Source: Bacillota bacterium (GTDB taxonomy: Bacteria; Bacillota; Clostridia; Peptostreptococcales; Anaerovoracaceae). From it: DNA of 57,590 nucleotides. The position numbers and the translations under genes were made by a program. The notes below the pieces were generated by a model, which was not told the DNA's origin, did not search any database, and saw only the letters and a list, made by a program, of their open reading frames with translations. Below are positions 27,866 through 36,957 of this stretch, piece by piece; positions within the stretch are counted from its first letter, which is position 1; each line of letters opens with the position of its first letter. The DNA lies in contig JAFRKJ010000016.1 of the NCBI GenBank assembly GCA_017431785.1, positions 1-57,590 on the forward strand. The letters run 5' to 3'.

Positions 27866-28936
27866 TTATTCTCCTTGTTCTGATGATTTATATGTTTTGT
27901 ATATTTCATCTGCATATGGCGGATCGATTTTCACTTTGATCCTTCCCATGCAGCCTGAGCCGCACGTGAGGGTGTGCTTCGCCATGCAGATTCCTTCTTT
28001 TTCTTCTGTGATGATACCGATGACGGATGCGTCCACTCCGGCAGTCTTCATAGCGTCTTCCATTGCCGCCCTCTTTTCCTTCGGAACGATGATGATCATT
28101 GAGCCGCTGGAGATGAGCCGCAGCGGATCCACATTGAAGAGCCCGCAGATTTTCTCTGTTTCCGGATGCATCGGAATGGCGTCTTCCCAGACCTCCGCAC
28201 CTGTATGGGAAATCTGACACATCTCCCAGACTGCTCCCAGGATACCGCCTTCTGTAATGTCATGCATACCGTGCGTGCCGACCTTTCCTGCTGCAACGCC
28301 CTCCGGTACGACGCTCACAAGATCAAGGAATGATTTCGCCTTTTCAATTTCTTCATCGGTAACCAGTCTGCTTCCATCCTCCTTCAGCGCTTCCCTGATT
28401 TCCTCTTCATGATCGCAGGCGATGATCCCTGTGCCCTCCAGACCGACGGCTTTCGTCATCATGATGAAATCGCCGGGAATCATATCATTGCCGTTCTGTG
28501 ATGTCCCTGCCGGTGCTTTGCCGATCGCTGTCGATACAATCAGAGGCTGCTTGACGGACGGTGTGATCTCAGTGTGCCCACCGATGATCTCAACGCCGAC
28601 CTGCGCAGCAGTAGTTCCAGCCTGATCCATGATTTCTTTCACATCATCATCCGTCGTTCCTTCCGGCAGCATGCATGCCAGCATGATACCCAAAGGCTGT
28701 ACACCGTTCGACGCAATGTCATTGCAGGTGATATGAATGGCAAGTCTGCCGATGTCGCTGACCGTCGAGGAAATCGGATCTGTCGACATGACACAATCGT
28801 AATCCCCGAAATCTATCAGCGCACAGTCCTCCCCTATTCCGGGGCGGACCTTGACATCTTCATTTCTATATGTGATCTTGCCGAATACGATTTCCTTCAG
28901 CAGATCGCTGTCCAGTTTTCCTACAGCCAGTTTCAT
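27866..28936 (-). CDS. AIR-synthase-fold protein, HypE-like
   Basis: A 356-residue protein with the PurM/HypE/ThiL/SelD fold. The N-terminal half shows GIGEDCALIDFGDYDCVMSTD and AIHITCNDIASNGVQPLG; the C-terminal half shows the GMHDITEGGILGAVWEMC glycine-rich ATP-binding loop. True HypE ends in a PRIC-type motif whose Cys is modified; this protein ends in a charged tail without it, though it has a Cys-rich patch LTCGSGCMG. It may be a HypE paralogue or a related kinase or synthase. Its ATG overlaps the ligA stop (ATGA). Confidence 0.7.
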   Translation of the reverse strand: MKLAVGKLDSDLLKEIVFGKITYRNEDVKVRPGIGEDCALIDFGDYDCVMSTDPISSTVSDIGRLAIHITCNDIASNGVQPLGIMLACMLPEGTTDDDVKEIMDQAGTTAAQVGVEIIGGHTEITPSVKQPLIVSTAIGKAPAGTSQNGNDMIPGDFIMMTKAVGLEGTGIIACDHEEEIREALKEDGSRLVTDEEIEKAKSFLDLVSVVPEGVAAGKVGTHGMHDITEGGILGAVWEMCQISHTGAEVWEDAIPMHPETEKICGLFNVDPLRLISSGSMIIIVPKEKRAAMEDAMKTAGVDASVIGIITEEKEGICMAKHTLTCGSGCMGRIKVKIDPPYADEIYKTYKSSEQGE

Positions 28937-30885
28937 TTTATCATCTCCAGGAATGTTTCTTCTGTTATGATTGGTACTCCCAGCTCCTTCGCCTTTTTAT
29001 TCTTGGAGGAAGCCGAGTTGATATCGTTGTTGATCAGGTAGTCGGTCTTCTTACTCACGGACCCAGCCGTCTTGCCGCCCAATTCTTCGATCTTAGCCTT
29101 TGCGGCATCTCTGTTTTCAAAGTGTTCAAGGCTGCCGGTGATGACGAAGGTCTTGCCCGACAGCACGTCGCCTGCCTCCTCGAAACGTTCATCGATCGTC
29201 AGGACTTCCAGAAGATCCTCCACTATCTTCATATTATCAGCTTTTGCAAAAAAATCCACATAGGCTTTCGCCATGATGTCCCCAACACCTTCGATACTGA
29301 CGAGCTCTTCTTCCGTCAGACTCATAATGCGTCCCCAGTTGTTCTTGCAGGAACGGGCGATCATCTTCGCATTGGCAACGCCTATATTCGGAATTCCCAG
29401 GGCGTAGAGAAGTCTGTCTGGTGTTGTGTGAGATGCTTTCTCAGCCGCCGCCAACAGGTTCTCGAATGATTTGTCGCCAAAGCCTTCCATCGAGACGATG
29501 CGTTCTCTGCATCCCTCCATCCGGAATAGATCAACGGGCGCTTTGATGATTGCCTCATCGACCAATTTCTCAAGAGTCGCCTCAGAAAGTCCTTCTATGT
29601 TCATAGCGTTCCTTCCGACGAAATGGGTGAAGGATTTGATTCTCTTCGCCGGGCATTCCTCGTTCACACAGTGGACTGTCTCAATGCCGTTCTCACTTTT
29701 GACAACCGTTTCATGTCCGCAGACAGGACAGATTTCAGGCGGTCCCAGGAGTACTCTAGGCGCGCCTTCGTCCGTTTTGTCTTTGCCTTTGGATTTGTTC
29801 TGCGCAATCTGCGGAATGATCATGTTGGCCTTGTAGACACTGATCGTGTCGCCCTGGCCCAGTTCCAGTTCCTTTACGATGCTCAGATTGTGGACAGATG
29901 CTCTGCTTACTGTCGTTCCTTCCAGCTCAACCGGTTCAAACACAGCAATCGGATTGATCAGTCCTGTTCTGGATGCGTTCCAGATGATTTCTTTGAGCTT
30001 CGTATCGCTGATTTCATCCTGCCACTTGAACGCGATGGAATCCCGCGGGAATTTCGCAGTGGTGCCAAGTGATCTTCCATATTCAATGTCGTCATAAACA
30101 AGCACCAGCCCGTCAGATGGAATATCGAACTCTTCAATGTCATGTGCGTAGCCTTCTACCGCCTTTGCAATAGTCTGCGCAGTTACAGGAACATTGTGCA
30201 CCGTTTCAAATCCCTGATTTCTCATCCATTCGATCTGCTCGTGACGAAAGCGGAACTCTCCTCCGCCTGCTGCAAGGGAAAATGCATAAAATCTCACATG
30301 CCGCTGCGCTGTGATTTCACTGTTCAGCTGCCGGACAGAACCGCTGCAGAGGTTTCTCGGGTTCTTATACGTGCCGTCGGTATTGATCTTCTCAAAATCA
30401 CTGTAGCTGATGACGGCCTCACCTCTTACAACCACCTGCCCCTTCTCCGGAATCAAAACCGGAATATTAGCAAAGGTTCTCGCATTGGCGGTGATGACTT
30501 CTCCAACAACGCCATCGCCTCTCGTCACTGCCTTCGACAGGCTGCCGTTCTCGTAGGTCAGAACAACGGTCAGTCCGTCGAGTTTCCAGGAAAGCAGTCC
30601 ATCCTTATCACCCAGCCAGCTCTCCAGTTCGCTGACTTCCTTTGTCTTGTCCAAAGACAGCATCGGCGATGGATGGGGTTCTTTCGGCAGGTTGCTCACG
30701 ACCTCGTAACCAACGTTTACTGTCGGGCTCTGCGCCATGACGATGCCTGTTTCCTTCTCAAGGGCAACGAGCTCGTCATACAGGGCATCATACTCCTGGT
30801 TGCACATGATCTCCGTATCCTGCTGATAGTAGGCCTTCGAAGCTTCATTCAGTTTATTAACAAGTTCTTCAATTCTCTTCTTCAT
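28933..30885 (-). CDS. ligA: NAD-dependent DNA ligase
   Basis: Replicative and repair ligase of 650 residues. Order: Ia/adenylation domain with the catalytic lysine in SWKLDGLTV, OB fold, a four-Cys zinc finger (CPVCG and CVNEECP), HhH repeats (YALGIPNIGVANAKMIARSC; LVSIEGVGDIMAKAYVDFF) and a C-terminal BRCT domain from about residue 570. I start at ATG 30885 (MKKRIEELV). The Shine-Dalgarno is weak, so coupling to pcrA, which ends 16 bases upstream, is likely. A longer frame to 30963 overlaps pcrA. Confidence 0.94.
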   Translation of the reverse strand: MKKRIEELVNKLNEASKAYYQQDTEIMCNQEYDALYDELVALEKETGIVMAQSPTVNVGYEVVSNLPKEPHPSPMLSLDKTKEVSELESWLGDKDGLLSWKLDGLTVVLTYENGSLSKAVTRGDGVVGEVITANARTFANIPVLIPEKGQVVVRGEAVISYSDFEKINTDGTYKNPRNLCSGSVRQLNSEITAQRHVRFYAFSLAAGGGEFRFRHEQIEWMRNQGFETVHNVPVTAQTIAKAVEGYAHDIEEFDIPSDGLVLVYDDIEYGRSLGTTAKFPRDSIAFKWQDEISDTKLKEIIWNASRTGLINPIAVFEPVELEGTTVSRASVHNLSIVKELELGQGDTISVYKANMIIPQIAQNKSKGKDKTDEGAPRVLLGPPEICPVCGHETVVKSENGIETVHCVNEECPAKRIKSFTHFVGRNAMNIEGLSEATLEKLVDEAIIKAPVDLFRMEGCRERIVSMEGFGDKSFENLLAAAEKASHTTPDRLLYALGIPNIGVANAKMIARSCKNNWGRIMSLTEEELVSIEGVGDIMAKAYVDFFAKADNMKIVEDLLEVLTIDERFEEAGDVLSGKTFVITGSLEHFENRDAAKAKIEELGGKTAGSVSKKTDYLINNDINSASSKNKKAKELGVPIITEETFLEMIK

Positions 30886-30901
30886 ATTATCTAAATCGTT
30901 C

Positions 30902-33145
30902 TCACAGTTTTTTGATTGGTGCGATTCCAAGGGCCAGTTTCCTGACCTGATCTGCGAACTCAATTCTTATGACCTTGCCGTTCACTTCAAGCACAGTGCC
31001 TTCCCCGAACTTGGAATGGGCTACCCGGTCGCCGGCCGTGAAGCTCTCTGCGTTGGCCTTTGCCATCGCCTCTGCCCTCTGCTTCGTTTGCGCCCTGGCG
31101 TATTTGAGCTGATCGAACGGCTTCATCGCTACATTTTCCGATGCGCCGTCTCTGAACACGCCCTCTGCTCTGCGATCTTTCTTCTCGTATATTCCATCAC
31201 CTTCGAGCAGCTTACTATCCAGTTCATGCAGGAAGACTGACTCGCGGGTGTAATCTGTTCTCCCGTAAATAGTTCTCGTTCTGGCGCTCGTCATCCAGAG
31301 ACGTTTTTTCGCTCTGGTGATTCCTACATAGCAAAGGCGACGCTCCTCTTCCAGTCCGTCTTCCCGGTCAAAGGCTCTCCATCCCGGGAAGAGCCCGTCC
31401 TCCATACCGGGCATGAACACATAAGGAAACTCCAGGCCCTTGGCGCTGTGGAGCGTCATGAGCGTCACTGCGTTTTCTTCTGAATCGTGATTATCCACAT
31501 CCGCAAGCAGCGCAATTCTCTCCATGAACTCAGCCAGACTCATGTTCGGATCTTCCTTCTCATAACCGACGATGACAGACTTGAACTCCATGAGGTTCTC
31601 CAGTCTCCCCTCAGCCTCCACGGTATGCTGATCCTCTAAAGCTTTCATATAACCTGAGTTGACCAGTAATCCGTCATACAGGTCCGAGATCTTCATATTG
31701 TCTTTTTCGATTCCGTAGGTCGCAATCAGACCTGCCAGCTGTTTGAGATTGTCTGATACCTTTGAACTGAAGGATTCGATCACGTCATCATCGAGCAGAA
31801 CATCAAAGAGACTGGTTCCTCTTACCTGAGCAAGTGCCTGCAGTTTCTGCAGGGTTTTGCCGCCCACTCCCCTCTTCGGCTCATTGATGATGCGGACCAG
31901 AGCCAGATCATTCGCCCTGTTCTGCACAAGGCCCATGTAGCTCATCATATCCTTGATTTCTTTTCTGTCGTAGTATCTGAGACCGCCCAATACGCGGTAT
32001 GGGATGTCTCTCCTTGAGAGGGCCTCTTCAAAAGTTCGTGACTGTGCGTTTGTGCGGTACAGCACAGCGAACTGTCTGTAGTCCGCGTTGTCTGAACCCG
32101 CAACTCTGTTTATTTCGCTGGCAATGAAATATGCCTCATCCTTTTCATCATCCGCATTGTAATATACGATCTTCCTGCCGTCTTCTGCGTCAGTCCAAAG
32201 CTTTTTGTCCTTTCTTCCCCTGTTGTGTGAGATGACACTGTGGGCTGCCTCCAGAATGTTGGCTGTTGAACGGTAATTCTGTTCGAGCTTTACTGTCTTT
32301 GCACCAGGGAAATCCTTTTCGAATTCAAGAATGTTCCGAATATCGGCTCCGCGCCACTGATAGATGCACTGATCGTCATCACCGACGACGCAGAGATTCC
32401 TGCGGATATTTCCATCCCGGTCGCGAGCGTCAGCCAAAAGCCTGACAAAGGTGTACTGTATCATATTCGTATCCTGATACTCGTCCACCATGATGTACTG
32501 GAATCTATCCTGATACCGGAGCAGCACTTCCTCATCCTGTTCAAAAAGCTCTACCGTCTTGAGCAGTAAATCATCGAAGTCCATAGCATTGTTTTTCTTA
32601 AGGATCTTCTCATACCCGCCATACACCTGACCGATCATCTGCTCCTTGAAATCCGTGCCGTAAATGCTGCTGTATTCCCGCGGAGAAATGCGCTGCTCTT
32701 TGCAGTGGGATATAATGCCCAGAAAGTAGCTCGGTGAGAATTTCTTGGTGTCGATATTGAGTTCTTTGCAGATGTTTTTGACAACGGTCTTCTGATCCGT
32801 CGGATCGTAGACGGCGAAGTCTCTTCCGTATCCAAGCACTTCCGCATGTCTTCTCAGTATTCTAAGGCAGGCTGAATGGAAGGTGAGGATCCACATGTTC
32901 ACGCCTTCACCGATGAGGCGCTGCACTCTCTCACGCATTTCCTTGGCGGCCTTATTGGTGAAGGTCACAGCGAGGATGTTGTACGGATGCACGCCCATCT
33001 CGCGGATGAGATAGGCGATCCTGCAAGTCATCGTGCTGGTTTTGCCGCTGCCCGCTCCTGCCAGTATGAGAAGCGGTCCTTCAGTGTACATGGCCGCTTC
33101 TTTTTGTTTGTCATTCAGTTTGTCAAGATAATCTGTTCTTCCCAT
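30902..33145 (-). CDS. pcrA: ATP-dependent 3'-5' DNA helicase PcrA/UvrD
   Basis: SF1A helicase of 747 residues. Walker A GAGSGKT at 30-36, the motif II DEYQDTN, motif III VVGDDDQCIYQWRGAD and late motifs such as VTLMTLHSAKGLEFPYVF are intact. It works in repair and in removing RecA or stalled polymerase. ATG 33145 (MGRTDYLDKLNDKQKEA) has AGAGGAAGG upstream; the frame to 33289 overlaps the preceding gene. pcrA-ligA adjacency is common in Firmicutes. Confidence 0.96.
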   Translation of the reverse strand: MGRTDYLDKLNDKQKEAAMYTEGPLLILAGAGSGKTSTMTCRIAYLIREMGVHPYNILAVTFTNKAAKEMRERVQRLIGEGVNMWILTFHSACLRILRRHAEVLGYGRDFAVYDPTDQKTVVKNICKELNIDTKKFSPSYFLGIISHCKEQRISPREYSSIYGTDFKEQMIGQVYGGYEKILKKNNAMDFDDLLLKTVELFEQDEEVLLRYQDRFQYIMVDEYQDTNMIQYTFVRLLADARDRDGNIRRNLCVVGDDDQCIYQWRGADIRNILEFEKDFPGAKTVKLEQNYRSTANILEAAHSVISHNRGRKDKKLWTDAEDGRKIVYYNADDEKDEAYFIASEINRVAGSDNADYRQFAVLYRTNAQSRTFEEALSRRDIPYRVLGGLRYYDRKEIKDMMSYMGLVQNRANDLALVRIINEPKRGVGGKTLQKLQALAQVRGTSLFDVLLDDDVIESFSSKVSDNLKQLAGLIATYGIEKDNMKISDLYDGLLVNSGYMKALEDQHTVEAEGRLENLMEFKSVIVGYEKEDPNMSLAEFMERIALLADVDNHDSEENAVTLMTLHSAKGLEFPYVFMPGMEDGLFPGWRAFDREDGLEEERRLCYVGITRAKKRLWMTSARTRTIYGRTDYTRESVFLHELDSKLLEGDGIYEKKDRRAEGVFRDGASENVAMKPFDQLKYARAQTKQRAEAMAKANAESFTAGDRVAHSKFGEGTVLEVNGKVIRIEFADQVRKLALGIAPIKKL

Positions 33146-33165
33146 TGACCCTTCCTCTGGCTGTG

Positions 33166-33888
33166 TTAAATGAGAATACCCCATACGATGTTCATCAGGA
33201 ACTGGATGCACGGCATAATCACAATACCTGTTACTCCTGTTACGATGATGAGCACCAGAATCCAGCTTCCGTATCTGTAAATATTCCAATATGTCTGCGT
33301 TCCGGCAAACCCGAAGATGTTCGCGATGATATTGAATCCGTCAAGCGGCGGACACGGAATCAGGTTGAAAATCATCAGCACAAAATTGATCTGGATGATG
33401 TAGATGAGAATCTCCCAGATGCCCATGCCGAGCGTGTTTCCGCTGACCCAATCTATTCCCACTGCCATCAGATACACTTTCGCTACGACTGTAAACAGCG
33501 CAGCAAGCAGCAGATTCATCACAACACCTGCGAGCGCCACAAGCAGCTCATCTCTTCTTCTGTTTTTGAAATTGTATGGATTGATCTGTACTGGCTGTCC
33601 CCATCCGAATCCGCAGAAGAACAGCGCTGCCAGACCCATCCAGTCTATATGTGCCAGAGGATTGATCGTGACTCTTCCCTGCAGTTTCGGCGTATCGTCC
33701 CCAAGCTTATAAGCGACGACCGCATGACCGAACTCATGCAAAGACAGAGCAATGATGATGCCCGGGAGAATCAGGAGTTTATCCATGATCCACTCCTGCG
33801 GATTGCTGAAACCTCCGCTTCTTAACGAGCTCATCGCCAGAATCACGATGATCACTATGAACGTAATGTCGATATTACTTCTTCTCAA
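33166..33888 (-). CDS. site-2-type M50 membrane metalloprotease
   Basis: A 240-residue multi-pass protein with the zinc motif HEFGH at 51-55 and the second motif NLIPCPPLDG near 180. It fits the short SpoIVFB/Rip-like class without a PDZ or CBS domain. Substrate is unknown. The start is probably TTG at 33888, with AGGGGTGAG just upstream; no ATG is available before the first helix. It lies between etfA and pcrA. Confidence 0.85.
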   Translation of the reverse strand: MRRSNIDITFIVIIVILAMSSLRSGGFSNPQEWIMDKLLILPGIIIALSLHEFGHAVVAYKLGDDTPKLQGRVTINPLAHIDWMGLAALFFCGFGWGQPVQINPYNFKNRRRDELLVALAGVVMNLLLAALFTVVAKVYLMAVGIDWVSGNTLGMGIWEILIYIIQINFVLMIFNLIPCPPLDGFNIIANIFGFAGTQTYWNIYRYGSWILVLIIVTGVTGIVIMPCIQFLMNIVWGILI

Positions 33889-33899
33889 ATGCTCACCCC

Positions 33900-34838
33900 T
33901 TATTCTGTCATTTCCAGCAGAGCGTCAATGATCTGCTCTGCATCAAATACACCTTTGTAATCGGACGCTGCAAATACCTCTGCATCCTTATCATTGTTAA
34001 TACTTATAATCGTATCAGCGCCTGTGATTCCGCACAGATGGTGTGCTGCGCCTGAGATGCCGAACCCTATGTATACCTTCGGCCGCACTGCCTTACCGCT
34101 AGTGCCGATCATGGAATCCTCAGCGCATCCCCATTCAGCATCAAGGGCTGCCCGGGTGCATGCTGCCGCACCTCCCAGCCTCTGCGCCAACATCTCGAGT
34201 TTTCGCCAGACGCCTTCGCTGCCCAATCCGTAACCGCCACAGACGATAATGTCCGCCCCGGTAATGCTACCTGCGCTTCGCTCACGGGGAACGATCTCAG
34301 TCATCCGGAATCCACCCTGGACTTTTTCGCCCGGATCCAGCTTGCCGTCTGCTGCCATGGTGTCTATATCTATAACCTTGTATCCCGGAATCTCTTCCGC
34401 AAAGGCAGCATCCTCCGGCTGTGGGAAGATCCCCGGTTTCACCGTCGCTATGGCAGGCCTTCCGGCTTCTGCTTCCGGAATGAAGATCTCACCGACCGCA
34501 CGTCCTCCGATTGCCGGAATCATACATGTGAGCCGGCCTTCTTCGTTTACTTTGATGTCCACACAGTGTGCTGCCACACCTGTGCCCAGACGAACGCCAA
34601 GAGCCGGCGCGACTTCCTCCCCGAGGGCAGTAGCCCCAAGGAGAACCAGTTCCGGTGCTTCCTCCCGTACGGTTTCATCCATCATCGCCAGAACCAGATT
34701 ATGAGTTCTGTGGGCTTTGAGCATCACATACTGAACCCCATCTGTTCCGAAGACTTCCGTCGCCTTCTGCAAAAGCTGCCCTGCTACCGGATTGCCCTGA
34801 TCCAATATGAGAACTTTTCTGATGTCCTTTGCCTTCAT
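33900..34838 (-). CDS. etfA: electron transfer flavoprotein, alpha subunit
   Basis: FAD-binding alpha subunit, 312 residues. The C-terminal FAD site shows RPKVYIGFGISGAAHHLCGI and later SINNDKDAEVFAASDYKGVFDA, as in all EtfA. It pairs with the beta subunit encoded just upstream (1-base gap) and with the adjacent acyl-CoA dehydrogenase. I see no extra ferredoxin domain, so bifurcation cannot be argued from a domain fusion. Confidence 0.95.
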   Translation of the reverse strand: MKAKDIRKVLILDQGNPVAGQLLQKATEVFGTDGVQYVMLKAHRTHNLVLAMMDETVREEAPELVLLGATALGEEVAPALGVRLGTGVAAHCVDIKVNEEGRLTCMIPAIGGRAVGEIFIPEAEAGRPAIATVKPGIFPQPEDAAFAEEIPGYKVIDIDTMAADGKLDPGEKVQGGFRMTEIVPRERSAGSITGADIIVCGGYGLGSEGVWRKLEMLAQRLGGAAACTRAALDAEWGCAEDSMIGTSGKAVRPKVYIGFGISGAAHHLCGITGADTIISINNDKDAEVFAASDYKGVFDAEQIIDALLEMTE

Positions 34839-34839
34839 A

Positions 34840-35646
34840 TCAGACCCCTGCCTTTCTCACGATCTGCAGAATCTTTGCTGCAGCTTCCTCGGCAGTCACG
34901 CCCAGTTCATCTCCTGCCCTGTTCTGTTCATAGGCCAGGAGTCTTCCGGGTTTTGTCGGCGATCCTTCCAGTCCGATGTGCTGCAGATCTATTCCCAGAT
35001 CTTCTGCACTCCAGACTGTCAGCGGCTTTTTGCGGGCTTTGATGATTCCCATCGCTGTCACAAATCTAGGTTTGTTGATATCTCTTGTCACTGCAATGAC
35101 GGCCGGTTCCTCTCCTTCGAACGTCAGCATGACTTCCTCGCTTCTCTTGACGGCGCGTACCACTCCATCTGCAGTTTCTATGCTGCAGACATTGGAAATG
35201 TGCGTGCGTCCGAGCCACTCCGCCGTCTGCACAGGCACATGGGCTGTGCCCCCGTCAGAACTGGATGTGCCGGCGAGAATCAAATCGAATTGGGCTGCCT
35301 TTGCATCCTCAATCTTACGGACTGCCGCGGCCAGTGTGCGGGAAGTCGCATAGGTATCCGCGCCGCCGAAGGCCTGATCCGAAAGCAGATACGCTTCATC
35401 CGCACCCATGGCGAGCGCTTCGGTCAGCTTATCCGAAGCGGACTCCGGTGCCATCGCCAAAACAGCGACCAGACCCTGACTGGACTCGTCCCTCAGCTGT
35501 AGCGCCGCTTCAAGGGCGTTCCTGCTCTCCGCGTCGATCACCTGCTTCACGCCCTCGCGGATGATTCTTCCGCTTGCTTCATCTATTCTGATGTCCTTCT
35601 CGTTCTCCGGATCGGGAACGGGCTTAAGTAACGTAAGTATGTTCAT
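34840..35646 (-). CDS. etfB: electron transfer flavoprotein, beta subunit
   Basis: Beta subunit of 268 residues from ATG 35646 (MNILTLLKPVPDP). The family core includes NALEAALQLRDE, a GADEAYLLSDQAFGGAD loop and the signature near INKPRFVTAMGIIKARKK. There is no Shine-Dalgarno: the 10 bases before the ATG abut the right arm of a 143-base inverted-repeat element on the mRNA. Initiation may depend on that structure or on the element having displaced the original site. Confidence 0.93.
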   Translation of the reverse strand: MNILTLLKPVPDPENEKDIRIDEASGRIIREGVKQVIDAESRNALEAALQLRDESSQGLVAVLAMAPESASDKLTEALAMGADEAYLLSDQAFGGADTYATSRTLAAAVRKIEDAKAAQFDLILAGTSSSDGGTAHVPVQTAEWLGRTHISNVCSIETADGVVRAVKRSEEVMLTFEGEEPAVIAVTRDINKPRFVTAMGIIKARKKPLTVWSAEDLGIDLQHIGLEGSPTKPGRLLAYEQNRAGDELGVTAEEAAAKILQIVRKAGV

Positions 35647-35655
35647 ATTCTTATA

Positions 35656-35798
35656 CAGAGAACGTCGCGGAAAGTGCGAAGCCGACCTCCGCAACGTCGG
35701 TTCTTAGCGGGTTCGAACGGCAGTGAGAAGACGGTTAGAACCGCTACGTGAGGACAGAGCGCGAGCGTTCGGCGGAGTACTTTCCGCGACGTTCTCTG
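35656..35798 (-). repeat. 143-bp inverted-repeat element between acd and etfB, MITE-like or structured leader
   Basis: A perfect 20-bp inverted repeat (35656-35675 with 35779-35798) encloses 103 bases with further pairing: 35687-35692 with 35772-35777, 35682-35686 with 35696-35700, and 35705-35714 with 35738-35746 (one bulged G). The sequence is richer in CG dinucleotides than its neighbours. No gene is inside. It could be a miniature transposable element or a cis-acting RNA element. No clear target duplication is visible at the flanks. Confidence 0.75.
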
Positions 35799-35808
35799 CC
35801 CTGTAGAA

Positions 35809-36954
35809 TTAGAATTTCTTGAGCGTTTCTCCCGCAATGATCATCTTCTGAATCTCACTGGTTCCGCAGGACGGAATGCATCCCATTGCGTCGCGCAGAT
35901 ACCTTCCAGCCGGATATTCATTGACGAATCCATATCCGCCCATGATCTCCATGAGTCTTTTGGCCGATCTGACGGCAGCCTCAGATGTGAAGTACTTGGC
36001 CATGGAGAACTCTGCACCTACTTTGCCTGCATCTTTCATTGCCGCAGCATTGTAGAGCATGAGTCTTGCCGCTTCATAATCGCATCTGATCTCTGCGATC
36101 TGGAACTGGATCGCCTGTAGTTTTGCAATCGGCTTACCGTAGAGAATCCTCTCCTTGGCAAACTTCACTGCGTCCTCAAGGCAGGCTCTGAGAATACCGA
36201 GTTCAATCGCCGCCATACTGGCTCTGCCTACTTCACCCAGCTCCTTCATGGTGATCGGCATGCCTTTGCCTGCCGCACCTACAGTATTCTCTTCGGGAAC
36301 CTTCACCTGATCCATGATGAGCTCTCCGGTATAGGAACCTTTCAGACCCATCTTGTTTTCTTCTCTTCCCGGCTTAAATCCTTCTGTACCTGCTTCGATC
36401 GCAATCGTCGACATGAGCGGGCGTCCTTTTTCATCTTCGCCTGTTCTGCATGTGACAACGGTTACACCTGCGCAGTGTGAGTTTGTAATGAAGCACTTTC
36501 TTCCATTGATAGTCCATACACCATCTTCCAAAGACGCTTCTGTCTTGATACCTGCAACATCGCTTCCACCACCCGGTTCCGTCACAGCCAGTCCGCAGAC
36601 GCAGCTTCCGTCACAGATTCCCGGGAGCCACTTCTGTTTCTGTTCTTCTGTTCCGTAATCCAGTATTGCAGCTGCGCCCAGATGATGTGTGAACACCATC
36701 ATCGCAAGACCAGCTGAGTATCTGGCAATCTCTTCGAGTGCAATGCATCTCTCGACGTGGCCGAGTCCGGCACCGCCGTACTGCTCTGGGATGAACACGC
36801 CCATGATACCCATTTCGCCCAGTTTCGGAACGATATCCATCGGCACGTGATCTTCTTCGTCCCATTTGGCCGCAAACGGTGCGATTTCTTCCTTCGCGAA
36901 CTGTGCAAAAGCTTCACGAAGCATTTCCTGTTCCGCCGTGAAATTAAAATCCAT
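35809..36954 (-). CDS. acyl-CoA dehydrogenase family flavoprotein with altered catalytic residue
   Basis: A 381-residue acyl-CoA dehydrogenase. FAD and substrate segments are normal: AVTEPGGGSDVAGIKT, CFITNSHCAG, MEIMGGYGFVNEYPAGRYLRD. At the C-terminus, where most members read YEGTSEIQ with the base Glu, this reads SCGTSEIQ, so Cys363 takes that place. The alternative Glu site of isovaleryl-type enzymes (before the Arg of GEVGRASM) is Gly. It probably works with EtfBA, either as a reductase of an enoyl-type CoA or on an unusual acyl-CoA (inference). It follows ppiB. Confidence 0.88.
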   Translation of the reverse strand: MDFNFTAEQEMLREAFAQFAKEEIAPFAAKWDEEDHVPMDIVPKLGEMGIMGVFIPEQYGGAGLGHVERCIALEEIARYSAGLAMMVFTHHLGAAAILDYGTEEQKQKWLPGICDGSCVCGLAVTEPGGGSDVAGIKTEASLEDGVWTINGRKCFITNSHCAGVTVVTCRTGEDEKGRPLMSTIAIEAGTEGFKPGREENKMGLKGSYTGELIMDQVKVPEENTVGAAGKGMPITMKELGEVGRASMAAIELGILRACLEDAVKFAKERILYGKPIAKLQAIQFQIAEIRCDYEAARLMLYNAAAMKDAGKVGAEFSMAKYFTSEAAVRSAKRLMEIMGGYGFVNEYPAGRYLRDAMGCIPSCGTSEIQKMIIAGETLKKF

Positions 36955-36957
36955 CGA

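Noticed and set aside
35701-35746. tRNA-like T-loop sequence GGTTCGAAC inside the inverted-repeat element
   Set aside because: No acceptor, D or anticodon arm can be folded around it. It is a palindromic stretch within the element.
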